Below, one piece after another: positions 17,575 to 25,375 of a stretch of DNA of 64,000 nt. Source of the stretch: Phycisphaerales bacterium (GTDB lineage Bacteria > Planctomycetota > Phycisphaerae > Phycisphaerales > UBA1924); assembly GCA_029260455.1 (NCBI GenBank), contig JAJDDF010000011.1, positions 191,130-255,129 on the forward strand, given 5' to 3'. Under the pieces are notes generated by a model. It was given only the letters and a program-made list of their open reading frames with translations, was not told where the DNA came from and did not search any database. Position 1 is the stretch's first letter. The number at the start of each line of letters is the position of its first letter. Position numbers and translations under genes: made by a program.

Positions 17575-19226
17575 CAGAACGGCACCTCGCAGTCATAGAC
17601 GTACTCCGGCTCGGGCAGCGCGCCGGGCTTCGGACCCAGTTCCCAGTCCACGATGCGGTCGTACATCTCGCCGACCGTGTGTTTGACAGTGATCGACCGC
17701 GTCTCGGCCAGCGCCCCGGCGCGGGCGAGTTCGACCGCTTCCTCGGCGTTGTCTGGCGCCGGTTCATTGGACCGCCCAAGCCACCACGATTCCGCCTTCG
17801 CCCTGGCGTAGCCGGTGTGCTCGACACAGATCCACTCGGAGACATACTGGTTGAATCCGAGCTGGTACTCGACGCGCATCGATCGCGGCGCACCCGATGG
17901 CGCATCGCGCTTTGTGTGGACACTGAAGAAGACGTTCTGGACCCGTTGCACGGCCCGCGTTGTCTGCCCCGAGAGGATGCCCTCGGTTGAAGCCTGCGCA
18001 TCATGCATGGATTCCTCGCGCTCGGGGAACTCGTGCTCACACTGAGGGCAAACCGAATATGCCGCGTGAATCAGCGCCCGGCACTCAGGGCACTCCTTGG
18101 CCGGAGCGTCACCGTCGCCAGCGCTGGGTTCGGTGATTCGGATGTCGTCAACGGGCCCGTGGCGGATGACATTGCCGCCAAAGTCCAGCACCAAGCAATC
18201 CGTCTTGTCCGGGTCGATCCGGAAGCCCCGCCCAACCATCTGGTAGTACAACCCGGGTGACAATGTCGGTCGCACCATCGCGATGCAGTCGATATGCGGC
18301 GCATCAAAACCCGTCGTGAGCACGTTCACGTTGCACAGGTACTTCAGTGCGCCCGATCGGAAGCGCCCGAGCACTTCGTCGCGCCCCTTTCCGGGTGTCT
18401 CGCCGCAGACGAACCCGCACTCGATGCCGTAGCGTTCTTCGAGCACGCGGCAGATATGCCGACCATGCCTGACACCGGAAGAGAAGATCAATACCGCCTT
18501 GCGATCGGCGGAATGCTCGATGATCTCGTCGCAGGCCGACTCGACCAGATCGTCCGCGTCCATCAGGTCCTCAGCCTCACCCGCGACGAACTCGCCAGCC
18601 CGCACATGCAATCCAGCGGTGTCCGGTGTGCGCAGCCCCGCCTTTGTGCGCAGCGGACAGAGATAGTCCTGATTGATCAGTTCCTTGACGCCGATCTCGA
18701 AGCAGACCTCGTTGAGAATGCCGCCAGGCGAACAGATCATGCCCGACTTCATGCGGTATGGCGTCGCCGTCAATCCGATGACACGCACGTCGGGATTGAC
18801 CACGCGTGCATCGGCAAGGAACTGGCGATACATGCCGTCACCATCAGGCGGGATCATGTGCGCCTCGTCGATGATGATCAGATCGAAGCCGTCGAGCTCG
18901 CACGCCCGCCGATAGATCGACTGCACCCCCGCGACGATGACCGGATGCTGCGTGTCGCGCCTCTTCAGTCCAGCCGAATAGACGCCGACATCGAGATCGG
19001 GCGCGATCGCCTCGAGCTTCTCGGTCGCCTGCTCGAGCAGTTCCCTCACATGGGCGAGCACGAGCACACGCCCGCCCCAGACGTTGACAGCGTCTCGGCA
19101 GATGGTCGCAATGACGGGCGTCTTTCCACCGCCGGTCGGAATCACGACGCACGGGTTGTCGTCGCGAGTGCGCAGGAACTCGTACACAGACTCGACCGCC
19201 TGCTGCTGGTACGTTCGGAGATTCAT
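17574..19226 (-). CDS. Superfamily 2 DEAD/DEAH-type helicase with zinc ribbon
   Basis: The ATG at 19226 overlaps the RusA stop as ATGA and gives 550 aa. Helicase motifs: IPTGGGKT (30-36), IIIDEAHMIPPDG with DEAH at 120-123, VIGLTATPYR, and in the second RecA-like domain VLTTGFDAPHID and YYQMVGRGFR (motif VI). A CPECRALIHAAYSVCPQCEHEFP zinc ribbon follows near 415, as in phage SSL2/RadD-like helicases. The C-terminal ~120 residues resemble the DUF3799-like tail seen with these phage helicases, though this part is less certain. It probably works with the neighbouring primase, RusA and Sak4-like ATPase in replication and recombination. Confidence 0.88.
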   Translation of the reverse strand: MNLRTYQQQAVESVYEFLRTRDDNPCVVIPTGGGKTPVIATICRDAVNVWGGRVLVLAHVRELLEQATEKLEAIAPDLDVGVYSAGLKRRDTQHPVIVAGVQSIYRRACELDGFDLIIIDEAHMIPPDGDGMYRQFLADARVVNPDVRVIGLTATPYRMKSGMICSPGGILNEVCFEIGVKELINQDYLCPLRTKAGLRTPDTAGLHVRAGEFVAGEAEDLMDADDLVESACDEIIEHSADRKAVLIFSSGVRHGRHICRVLEERYGIECGFVCGETPGKGRDEVLGRFRSGALKYLCNVNVLTTGFDAPHIDCIAMVRPTLSPGLYYQMVGRGFRIDPDKTDCLVLDFGGNVIRHGPVDDIRITEPSAGDGDAPAKECPECRALIHAAYSVCPQCEHEFPEREESMHDAQASTEGILSGQTTRAVQRVQNVFFSVHTKRDAPSGAPRSMRVEYQLGFNQYVSEWICVEHTGYARAKAESWWLGRSNEPAPDNAEEAVELARAGALAETRSITVKHTVGEMYDRIVDWELGPKPGALPEPEYVYDCEVPF

Positions 19227-19600
19227 GCGCGGCGCTCCCGGATCTCGACGCTGGAACGCCCACTTGGGACGACCTCGCCGCGCTCGATGACGATGCGATC
19301 GATCTGGCTGTCGTCCTCGTACGCGCCGCCGTGCTCGAGCGCATCGAGCAGCGCCTTCTGCACGTTGTCCAGATCGCGCCGGCGCCGGTCGGGCGGGCAG
19401 ATCTCGATGACGACTTCCAGCCGACCCGTGAGCGGTTCGGTCTTCTCGCCCGCCAGAATGGCGCACACCTCGCGGCGGAAGCGCCTCCCCTCGCGGCTGA
19501 TGAGCGTGCGTTGCCCCACGCGCCGCCAGTAGTGATTTACTGATGGCGGGTGGGGCAACACGAACCGAAGCGATCGGGATGGACAGGGCTTGGCGCTCAT
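19223..19600 (-). CDS. rusA: RusA-family Holliday junction endonuclease
   Basis: The ATG at 19600 overlaps the previous gene's stop (ATGA) and gives 125 aa, close to the ~120 aa of RusA. Recognisable features are the N-terminal LRFVLPHPPSVNHYWR strand, VVIEICPPDRRRRDLDNVQKALLDALEHGG with the catalytic DLDN, and DDSQIDRIVIERGEV carrying the second acidic set. RusA dimers cut four-way junctions formed during phage replication and recombination. It is part of an overlapping set with the helicase, DUF669 protein and Sak4-like ATPase. Confidence 0.9.
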   Translation of the reverse strand: MSAKPCPSRSLRFVLPHPPSVNHYWRRVGQRTLISREGRRFRREVCAILAGEKTEPLTGRLEVVIEICPPDRRRRDLDNVQKALLDALEHGGAYEDDSQIDRIVIERGEVVPSGRSSVEIRERRA

Positions 19601-20052
19601 CGTTTCCAGGGCGGCGCGCTCCCGACCGTCGCGGCGCTCGCCGCGGGCTCTGCGCGCTGCTTGCCTTCGTAGCCCTTGATCTCGTTGGTGATCTCGCCTG
19701 AATCCTCGCGCTTCCGACACGCCACCTTGATCACGAGCGGCAGGTTGTGCAGCTCGACACTATCCTTGGGAATCATCACACCGATGGCGCGGCAGATGGC
19801 CGACAACTCGCCGCGGGCAATCTTCACCGCCATAGCGCTCGTGTTGTCGAGGTTGAGCCGGGCCCAGAGCAGGCGGCCCTTGCACTCGCCGTCAACGACT
19901 TGAAAGGTCAACTGCAAATAGCTGCCTGTGCCGGCTTTCGTCGGCTTCATCTCCGACTCGGTGATCACCGCCAGGTACTTCCCCGCCGGGATGGGCTCAA
20001 AGCCCACGTTGGGATCAACTTCATTCGCATTGAATCCATTCAGATTTGCCAT
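19597..20052 (-). CDS. DUF669 family phage protein (ssDNA-binding-like)
   Basis: The ATG at 20052 is preceded by GGAGCTTGAAC. The 151-aa protein has the DUF669 layout: an N-terminal FEPIPAGKYLAVITESEMKPTKAGTGSYLQLTFQVVDG, then GRLLWARLNLDN, ICRAIGV and a final basic, proline-rich tail ending PPWKR. DUF669 proteins are usually next to recombination ATPases and are thought to act as single-strand DNA-binding proteins. That is the context here, right after the Sak4-like ATPase. The biochemical role is inference from neighbours. Confidence 0.85.
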   Translation of the reverse strand: MANLNGFNANEVDPNVGFEPIPAGKYLAVITESEMKPTKAGTGSYLQLTFQVVDGECKGRLLWARLNLDNTSAMAVKIARGELSAICRAIGVMIPKDSVELHNLPLVIKVACRKREDSGEITNEIKGYEGKQRAEPAASAATVGSAPPWKR

Positions 20053-20054
20053 GT

Positions 20055-20870
20055 TCAAGCTCCTTCGGTGGTTGGTTCTGTGGTGGTTTCGGTGGTCTGG
20101 TCGGTGGCGGCATCGGCCTCCTGCAGTGGGTTCTCGCCGCGCAGGAACGCGCCGAAGATGCGGTAATCGAGTGGAATCTCGTCGGGCAGGCTCAATCGGT
20201 TCTTGGCCATGTGCGCCGGGCGCTCCGCCGTGCGCAGGATGCGCTCGCCGGTGCCGATGCCCTGCGTGCGCTTGCGGTTGAACCCCTCATCCGTGTGCTT
20301 CGTATGCACGCGGTAGGTGGCAAAGAGCACCTCATCGCACCATTCCTGCACAAGCGCCGATGCGTGCTTGTTGAGCCGCGGCACATAGCGGTCATACGAC
20401 TCCGTCTCGGGGTTGTCGAACTTCTCAATGCGGGCGTGCGCGATCAGGATCACCTGCACCCCGCGCTCATTGCGGAGCGCATCGAGTCCTTCAAGAATCT
20501 CCCGCCATTGCGTCAGCGCGAACGTGTAACCTTTTGCAAACCCAATGTCTTCGATCGAATCGACACCACGCTTGGCGCAGATCTCCGCAAAGATCAGACG
20601 CTCGAGCCAGTCAAGTGAATCGATGACCACCGTCCTGTAGTCGTGCTCCTGGGTGTAGAGCGCTGACAACGCAGCCAATACATCGCTGTACCGCGTGGCG
20701 ATCGGCAACTTATCGCAGTCGATCTCGCCAAGTCCGTCCTCGGTCTGGATGAAGATAGGCGTCTCGGCCATCGAGCCGAAGGTGCTCTTGCCGATGCCGT
20801 GCGTGCCGTACAGCATTACCCGGCGCGGCCGCGGCTGCCTGCCGCTCTGGACCTGTTGAAGCAGTGTCAT
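20055..20870 (-). CDS. Sak4-like RecA-fold ATPase (phage single-strand annealing/recombination)
   Basis: The ATG at 20870 follows AAGGAAA and gives 271 aa. The protein has Walker A GTHGIGKST (22-30), a short IFIQTEDGLGEID strand, Walker B-like YRTVVIDSLDWLERL near 95 and QVILIAHARIEKFDN (sensor segment). This is the AAA_24/Sak4 family used by many phages in place of a full RecA or Redbeta. The tail is rich in T and E. Its stop lies 2 bases before the DUF669 start. Together with DUF669, RusA and the helicase it forms a complete recombination set. Confidence 0.88.
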   Translation of the reverse strand: MTLLQQVQSGRQPRPRRVMLYGTHGIGKSTFGSMAETPIFIQTEDGLGEIDCDKLPIATRYSDVLAALSALYTQEHDYRTVVIDSLDWLERLIFAEICAKRGVDSIEDIGFAKGYTFALTQWREILEGLDALRNERGVQVILIAHARIEKFDNPETESYDRYVPRLNKHASALVQEWCDEVLFATYRVHTKHTDEGFNRKRTQGIGTGERILRTAERPAHMAKNRLSLPDEIPLDYRIFGAFLRGENPLQEADAATDQTTETTTEPTTEGA

Positions 20871-20918
20871 GTGTACGTTTCCTTGAGTGAATTGCTGTGT
20901 CAGTGCGGTGGACACAGC

Positions 20919-21224
20919 TCACGCTGCGCCCACCGCGATGGATTGGGGAACCGGAGCGGCAACGGCGCGGACGGAGAATCCATCCGCGCCGATTTCACGA
21001 ATCAGGAACGCCGCAAAGATCCGCACGACCGCGTCGCCAGCCGATGTCCCGCCATCAAGCGTGAACATTGCGCGGGGCGCATCGATGTGGAACGACACAC
21101 CCATCCGCACACGCGCCTCGCCGAACAATCCCTCGCAGGCGAGGATCGCCAGGTGCAGCGTGGCTTCGGCCTGCGTGAGATCGATGCCGGGTGCGAATCT
21201 GAAGCGGTACACGTTGGTCTTCAT
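20919..21224 (-). CDS. Small hypothetical protein of element A
   Basis: The ATG at 21224 has GGAG six bases upstream and gives 101 aa. It is a beta-rich protein (TNVYRFRFAPG, RVRMGVSFHIDAPRAMFTLDGG) with a conserved-looking C-terminal part (VRIFAAFLIREIGADGFSVRAV). No family is recognised. It lies between the sigma factor gene and the recombination module, with about 50-80 bases of DNA on either side. Confidence 0.65.
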   Translation of the reverse strand: MKTNVYRFRFAPGIDLTQAEATLHLAILACEGLFGEARVRMGVSFHIDAPRAMFTLDGGTSAGDAVVRIFAAFLIREIGADGFSVRAVAAPVPQSIAVGAA

Positions 21225-21302
21225 GACAATCTCCACGGCCCCGCCGGTTGGGCTCCAGGGGTCCCTCTGGTTCCCTATGCCGTGCAAAACACGACTGCGC
21301 GG

Positions 21303-21884
21303 TCAGAGCGCGCCGAGTCCGGCGTTCTCGAAACGAACCCGCATCCGGGCGATCGCGTTGTCGATCTGGCGGCGCGATACATGACGCTTCCGGGCGGCGC
21401 TGGCGACACCGTGCTCTGAGACGTGAGTCAGCAGTTGCTGCTCATCCAGCGACAGCGCACTGAACGCGCATTGAATGGCGTCCTGCAGATCGAGCAGTTC
21501 GCTCGGTGAGAGCCCGGATCGCTGCGAGCGGCGTTCGTGGTCCGCCTGGCTGAGGATGCCGGCGAGCGAGACGGTGTCGCCATCGTTCTCGATCTCCGTG
21601 CCTTCCAGCGAAACGGCGTAGAGCCCCGGCCGCCGTTTGTCGCGGGCGCGGAAGCGCAGCGTCATGCCAACCCAGCTGTTGATCGAGGTAATGACGAAGG
21701 CCTCGATGTTGCCGCGCTCGGAGTCGAACAGATGCGCCTTGCGGAGCAGGTACAACTCCATCTCCTGCTGGAGGTCGTCGCGGTCCGATCTGGAGAAGTC
21801 AGACCGGCGACAGAGCTGGGCGGCCTTGATCCGGATGAGGGTGATGGTGAATGGGTTTGAAACAACGTCGTAGCGTTCGGCCAT
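21303..21884 (-). CDS. Element-encoded RNA polymerase sigma factor (sigma-70 family)
   Basis: The ATG at 21884 follows GGAG by seven bases. In the 193-aa protein, region 2 is visible as DFSRSDRDDLQQEMELYLLRKAHLFDSERGNIEAFVITSINSWVGM, ending in a basic segment (RARDKRRPG). A C-terminal helix-turn-helix (LSLDEQQLLTHVSEHGVASAARKRHVSRRQIDNAIARMRVRF) matches region 4. It lies upstream of the replication/terminase genes and could direct their transcription, giving the element its own expression programme. The two domains are clear; the target genes are inferred. Confidence 0.8.
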   Translation of the reverse strand: MAERYDVVSNPFTITLIRIKAAQLCRRSDFSRSDRDDLQQEMELYLLRKAHLFDSERGNIEAFVITSINSWVGMTLRFRARDKRRPGLYAVSLEGTEIENDGDTVSLAGILSQADHERRSQRSGLSPSELLDLQDAIQCAFSALSLDEQQLLTHVSEHGVASAARKRHVSRRQIDNAIARMRVRFENAGLGAL

Positions 21885-22108
21885 CGGAATACTCCGAAGC
21901 CGGTCGTGTTGCTCCCGAACCAGTCAATCGAACGCACGTTGAAAGCTGTGCCGCGACTCGTTGACGCGGTGAACACAGGTGCGGTCGTGACTGGCCGGTT
22001 ATGAGCCGAGCCGGCCTCGACCGAGGCCCGCGGTGTCGCGGTGTGCGCATGAAAAGACGGGCGGTGAGCCCGTGAGTCATGGACCGAAATGTCGGTGGAA
22101 CAAGGGGT

Positions 22109-23077
22109 TTAACGACGTTCGAGGAATTTCTTTTGCCTGTCGCGGGGGTGCGACGCGACACCTCTGGCGACAGAAGCTGAGTCGCTCTGCGGAATTACCG
22201 CCGCCACACCTCCCTTCCGATCAACGGCACGCTTGACCTTGTCCTTGCTGATCGGTTGCCCCATCTGTTCGGTCAGCGCCTCCGCTGCCTTGCGATAGGA
22301 GCCGTATTCCTTGTACGCCGCGATGAGAGCGTCGTCGGTGAGGAGCGACTTGATCTCGGCCTTGACCTGCTGGCGCACCATCTTCTTGCCGACTTGATCG
22401 ATCGCCACAACGCCAAGAGCGTCCGCCAACCGATCGGCTTCGACGATGATGTCTGCCAACGCCACACCATCGATCACCAACAACGAACCTTCAAGTGTCG
22501 CAACCCGCGACAATGCGACAACCGCTGGCGTCCGGCCGGGCCAGATGCGTGCGTCGGGAACATGATGTGGCACGAGCACAATTGAGCGCCCGCCGGGCCC
22601 GACGTGCGATGACACAGATGCTGTGTCACTGTCGCAGCGGCGTAGGGCAAGGAGAACCTCGCGCGTCTTGCCCTTCCAGGGGATGCGCCCAAGCCGCCAG
22701 AGGCGGCCTGGCACAACGGGCTTGGGCGAGCCCTTGAGGTCCATCGCGGTGCAAACCGCCGCAGCCAAGCCGTCCGGATCGATTTCCCAGCCAAGACACA
22801 TCTCCGGATCAATTTCAACTCGGAGTGATTCCGGACAACGAATGAAGAATCGCTTGCGCCCGTCTGATTCAACTCGAACGTGAACGGGTTCAGTGTGTGC
22901 TTCGGCACAGCTGGGACACGGCGCGGTCATGTCGCCGGAGGCAGCTCGCAGCAAACCGAGTTCTGCAAAGTCATCCGAAGCGCCCGAAGGCCATCTGGCG
23001 ATCTCGGCGTGGTCAAACACACGACCGACATCGTCAGCGGCGTCGAGAATCAACCTGAGCAGGTCATCCTTCGTCAT
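22109..23077 (-). CDS. Unknown protein with Cys pair and C-terminal HTH (partner of the 394-aa protein)
   Basis: The ATG at 23077 was preferred to TTG 23083; it overlaps the upstream gene by 14 bases. The 322-aa protein has an N-terminal helical region, then CPSCAEAHTEPVHVRVESDGRKRFFIRCPES, a zinc-ribbon-like strand set with one clear CxxC, a central beta domain starting GRLWRLGRIPWKGKTREVLLAL, and a helix-turn-helix (LIAAYKEYGSYRKAAEALTEQMGQPISKDKVKRAVD) near 265. It may read DNA and bind zinc. I recognise no named family. The overlap shows it is made with the 394-aa protein, and the pair follows the XRE/ImmA genes. Confidence 0.6.
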   Translation of the reverse strand: MTKDDLLRLILDAADDVGRVFDHAEIARWPSGASDDFAELGLLRAASGDMTAPCPSCAEAHTEPVHVRVESDGRKRFFIRCPESLRVEIDPEMCLGWEIDPDGLAAAVCTAMDLKGSPKPVVPGRLWRLGRIPWKGKTREVLLALRRCDSDTASVSSHVGPGGRSIVLVPHHVPDARIWPGRTPAVVALSRVATLEGSLLVIDGVALADIIVEADRLADALGVVAIDQVGKKMVRQQVKAEIKSLLTDDALIAAYKEYGSYRKAAEALTEQMGQPISKDKVKRAVDRKGGVAAVIPQSDSASVARGVASHPRDRQKKFLERR

Positions 23078-24248
23078 CGACAACCCCCCAGCGCTTCAGG
23101 CAGCGCTCACCCACAACGCGCTGCTCGTCGGGCTTGCTCTTGAGATTGCTTGAGTGCGGCGCGGACACATCGAATGTCAAGGTCGGCTGTCGCCCCGGGC
23201 CATCGTGGAGGAACTTCAGCGAAAAGGTTGCCTGCATCACGCGCGTGCTGTTCGCAGAAAGGGTCTGACTTCTCAGCCACCGCTCGATCTTGTGGTAGAT
23301 ATCATTGCGGTGCGCCCTTGGGTCCGCTTTGATTTCGATGTATCCGCCGCTGCCAATCGGGACCAGACGCATGCGCGTGATCCTCGCCTCTTCGACCAGA
23401 TCATTCGGGTCGGTGGGCAGAGGGAAGTCCGGCGTCAGTAAATGATCGAGCTTGAACGACGGGCGCAACGGGTCGGCGGGCGGGATGTCCTTCTTGAGCA
23501 CCGCTTTGCAAAACGCCACCTGAAGCGGCGACCAGACTTTCTTGCCTCCGGGCGCGTACACCTCCATCGAACCCTCGTCGCTGTTGTAGACGAAAAGGTT
23601 TTCGAACGCGTATCGGTCCGCACGCACCACCGGCTCGCCCCCGTCTTCGAAGACGACGTGCTTGTCCGGGTAGTCGTCGAGGTAGGCGAAGAAGTAGTCG
23701 GCTCCGCCCCCACGGCGGTAATGCGCGATCTTGCAAAACCGACCCCGCATCTGGGCAGGACCGTAGAACGATGTGAGCGCCTCACCCAGCCGGTTCTGCT
23801 GGTCGTCGTCGATGATCAGCGTGCCCTTTGGCAGGCCGTCGCGTTTCACCCAGTAGCGGCCGCAAGCCAGCGCATCAGCACGGGCGAACAGCGCAGCCTC
23901 ATCGAACGCGGGGCGCACATGGAGGTACACCCACATCGCCTTGTCGGCCTTGCTCTCCTGCGCCTTGAACTCATCGGCGCGCTCGGAGCGACGCCACAGG
24001 ATCTCCTCGGCGAGCACGGCCATCCCGCGGTGGTCGGCCAACTCGCTGATGTCGCGCAGGATCACCTGCACTTCGAGGCGCTGCTTCTCCGGCAGCGTCT
24101 GCCACGCCTCGAAAACGGGCTCGATCTTGTGCTCGGACAGGTCGTCCCACGGGACATCGCCGAGTTCGCCGCGCCGCGCGAAGAACTCGCGGAGCAACGG
24201 GTTGGCGATCTGCTTGAGGATCTTGCGGGGGTCGAACGGCTTGGCCAT
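23064..24248 (-). CDS. Unknown 394-aa protein of element A
   Basis: The ATG at 24248 has AAGGAGAGG upstream. The protein is soluble, without signal peptide or P-loop. Its N-terminal ~130 residues are helical (FDPRKILKQIANPLLREFFARRGELG... LRDISELADHRGMAVLAEEILWRRSE); a middle beta-rich part has RYWVKRDGLPKGTLIID and HYRRGGGADYFFAYLDDYPDKHVVFEDGG; the C-terminal part has GGYIEIKADPRAHRNDIYHKIERWL, then strands and a basic tail. The ~EIK~ next to D is reminiscent of a nuclease motif but is not convincing. It is separated by 75 bases from the metallopeptidase gene, and an inverted repeat lies in that gap. The function is unknown. Confidence 0.6.
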   Translation of the reverse strand: MAKPFDPRKILKQIANPLLREFFARRGELGDVPWDDLSEHKIEPVFEAWQTLPEKQRLEVQVILRDISELADHRGMAVLAEEILWRRSERADEFKAQESKADKAMWVYLHVRPAFDEAALFARADALACGRYWVKRDGLPKGTLIIDDDQQNRLGEALTSFYGPAQMRGRFCKIAHYRRGGGADYFFAYLDDYPDKHVVFEDGGEPVVRADRYAFENLFVYNSDEGSMEVYAPGGKKVWSPLQVAFCKAVLKKDIPPADPLRPSFKLDHLLTPDFPLPTDPNDLVEEARITRMRLVPIGSGGYIEIKADPRAHRNDIYHKIERWLRSQTLSANSTRVMQATFSLKFLHDGPGRQPTLTFDVSAPHSSNLKSKPDEQRVVGERCLKRWGVVDDEG

Positions 24249-24268
24249 CTGGCCTCTCCTTCTGGTTC

Positions 24269-24285
24269 ACTGTCCAGTTGACAGT
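24269..24285. promoter_or_regulatory. Inverted-repeat operator candidate
   Basis: ACTGTC-CAGTT-GACAGT (24269-24285) is a perfect 6-5-6 inverted repeat in the 75-base gap before the 394-aa gene, the size expected for an XRE repressor dimer. The XRE gene lies a kilobase upstream in the same operon. The adjacent AGTAAAC (24283-24289) also occurs at 34884-34890, upstream of the methyltransferase-like gene. Confidence 0.4.
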
Positions 24286-24323
24286 AAACGGTGATCGCAA
24301 ATAAGAGAACGCACATCGCGCCC

Positions 24324-25010
24324 TCAGAACAGTTTGGGCTCTCTCTCTTTCACCAACAGTTTGAACTTCTCGAGCCGGATGCGCATCGCCTGCGCAGAGA
24401 CCTCGAACAGATCCGCGAATGGTCGACAGAAGGAGTTGATGGCGGTCTCGTCGTCCGGGTTGATTTCCAACTCCATGAGCACGGCTTCTTCAGGGCTCCC
24501 GCACCAACGCTCCCAGGCTTCGAAGATGAGCTTGCGTGGCATCAGCACGCACGCCGCGAACTGGTCCGCCTGCCATTCCTCAGGCGGTTTCTCACTCGAT
24601 CGACAGACGAACGCGGGGGCGCTGTTCTGCTCGAACAACGACGCAGCCGTTGGGTCGTTCATCAGGTGTTCTCGGTGCAGGCGCCAGTGCCCCATCTCAT
24701 GCGCGAGCGTGAAACGATATCGACCGAGCATCTTCGGTGTTCTCGATGGATCGAGCGACTGATCTACCTTGATCTTGCCGCAGCCGAACCAGATCCCGCC
24801 GAGCACATCGGGATGTCCAAGTTCGGCTTGGAGATCGCACACTTCGAAATCGAGACCAAGTCCGATCTCGAGTATCTCTTCGATTGGTACTGGCGGTGCC
24901 GAAACGACGGGATGATCGATTGCCCATTCGCCGAGCAACATCTCCGCGTACTCTTCGATCACCTTCTCGTGCCGGAATGGCACCTTGTATTTCGAGGGAA
25001 GCCGGATCAC
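24324..25010 (-). CDS. ImmA/IrrE-family metallopeptidase
   Basis: The GTG at 25010 has GGGAGG six bases upstream and overlaps the XRE stop (GTGA). The 228-aa protein has the zinc motif LAHEMGHWRLH (HExxH near 135) and a downstream EEWQADQFAACVLMP helix with the third zinc ligand, typical of ImmA/IrrE. In ICEBs1 such a protease cleaves the XRE-type repressor ImmR and starts excision; here it is translationally coupled to an XRE regulator, so it probably switches the element or its cargo on. The C-terminal part (FADLFEVSAQAMRIRLEKF) is the family's usual helical end. Confidence 0.88.
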   Translation of the reverse strand: MIRLPSKYKVPFRHEKVIEEYAEMLLGEWAIDHPVVSAPPVPIEEILEIGLGLDFEVCDLQAELGHPDVLGGIWFGCGKIKVDQSLDPSRTPKMLGRYRFTLAHEMGHWRLHREHLMNDPTAASLFEQNSAPAFVCRSSEKPPEEWQADQFAACVLMPRKLIFEAWERWCGSPEEAVLMELEINPDDETAINSFCRPFADLFEVSAQAMRIRLEKFKLLVKEREPKLF

Positions 25011-25375
25011 TTCTTGCCTCCCTCGTCGCGCTTGTTTTCCATTCGCTTGGTGAACTTTCGTAATTCCTCGGCACTCAATCCCTTGGCTGCACGAAGCAGC
25101 GCGGGCATTGCTTCAGGTTCACTCTTGATGATGTCCCTCAGGTCCTCGGGCATGCGCCCGGCAAGCGCGATCCACTGATCCGGATTTTGATCGAGCAGTT
25201 CGGCCATCTTCCTCACGCGCTCTGCAGTGGGGGGACGTTCAACTTTTCCCTGCTCGACTTGAGAGAGGTAGGTTGGGCTCACATCGGCCAACTGCGCGAA
25301 CTTCCGGAGGCTGTAGCCGCTCTTGAGACGCCGCTGTCGCAAGAGCACTCCGAATGGTTTGACTTGATTACCCAT
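25007..25375 (-). CDS. XRE-family helix-turn-helix regulator
   Basis: The ATG at 25375 (122 aa) starts inside the end of hsdR, overlapping it by 8 bases; a longer frame to 25465 would be entirely inside hsdR and was rejected. It has a classical HTH_3: FGVLLRQRRLKSGYSLRKFAQLADVSPTYLSQVEQGKVERP, followed by a helical C-terminal part ending in a basic tail (KFTKRMENKRDEGGKK). Coupling both to the restriction subunit upstream and to the metallopeptidase downstream suggests that it represses the operon and is removed by the peptidase. Confidence 0.88.
   Translation of the reverse strand: MGNQVKPFGVLLRQRRLKSGYSLRKFAQLADVSPTYLSQVEQGKVERPPTAERVRKMAELLDQNPDQWIALAGRMPEDLRDIIKSEPEAMPALLRAAKGLSAEELRKFTKRMENKRDEGGKK

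Noticed and set aside
21990-22080. Met-tRNA-like GGTTATGAGCC sequence between the sigma gene and the 322-aa gene
   Set aside because: The 11 bases match the anticodon loop of tRNA-fMet, but neither an acceptor stem nor a T-arm can be formed around it.
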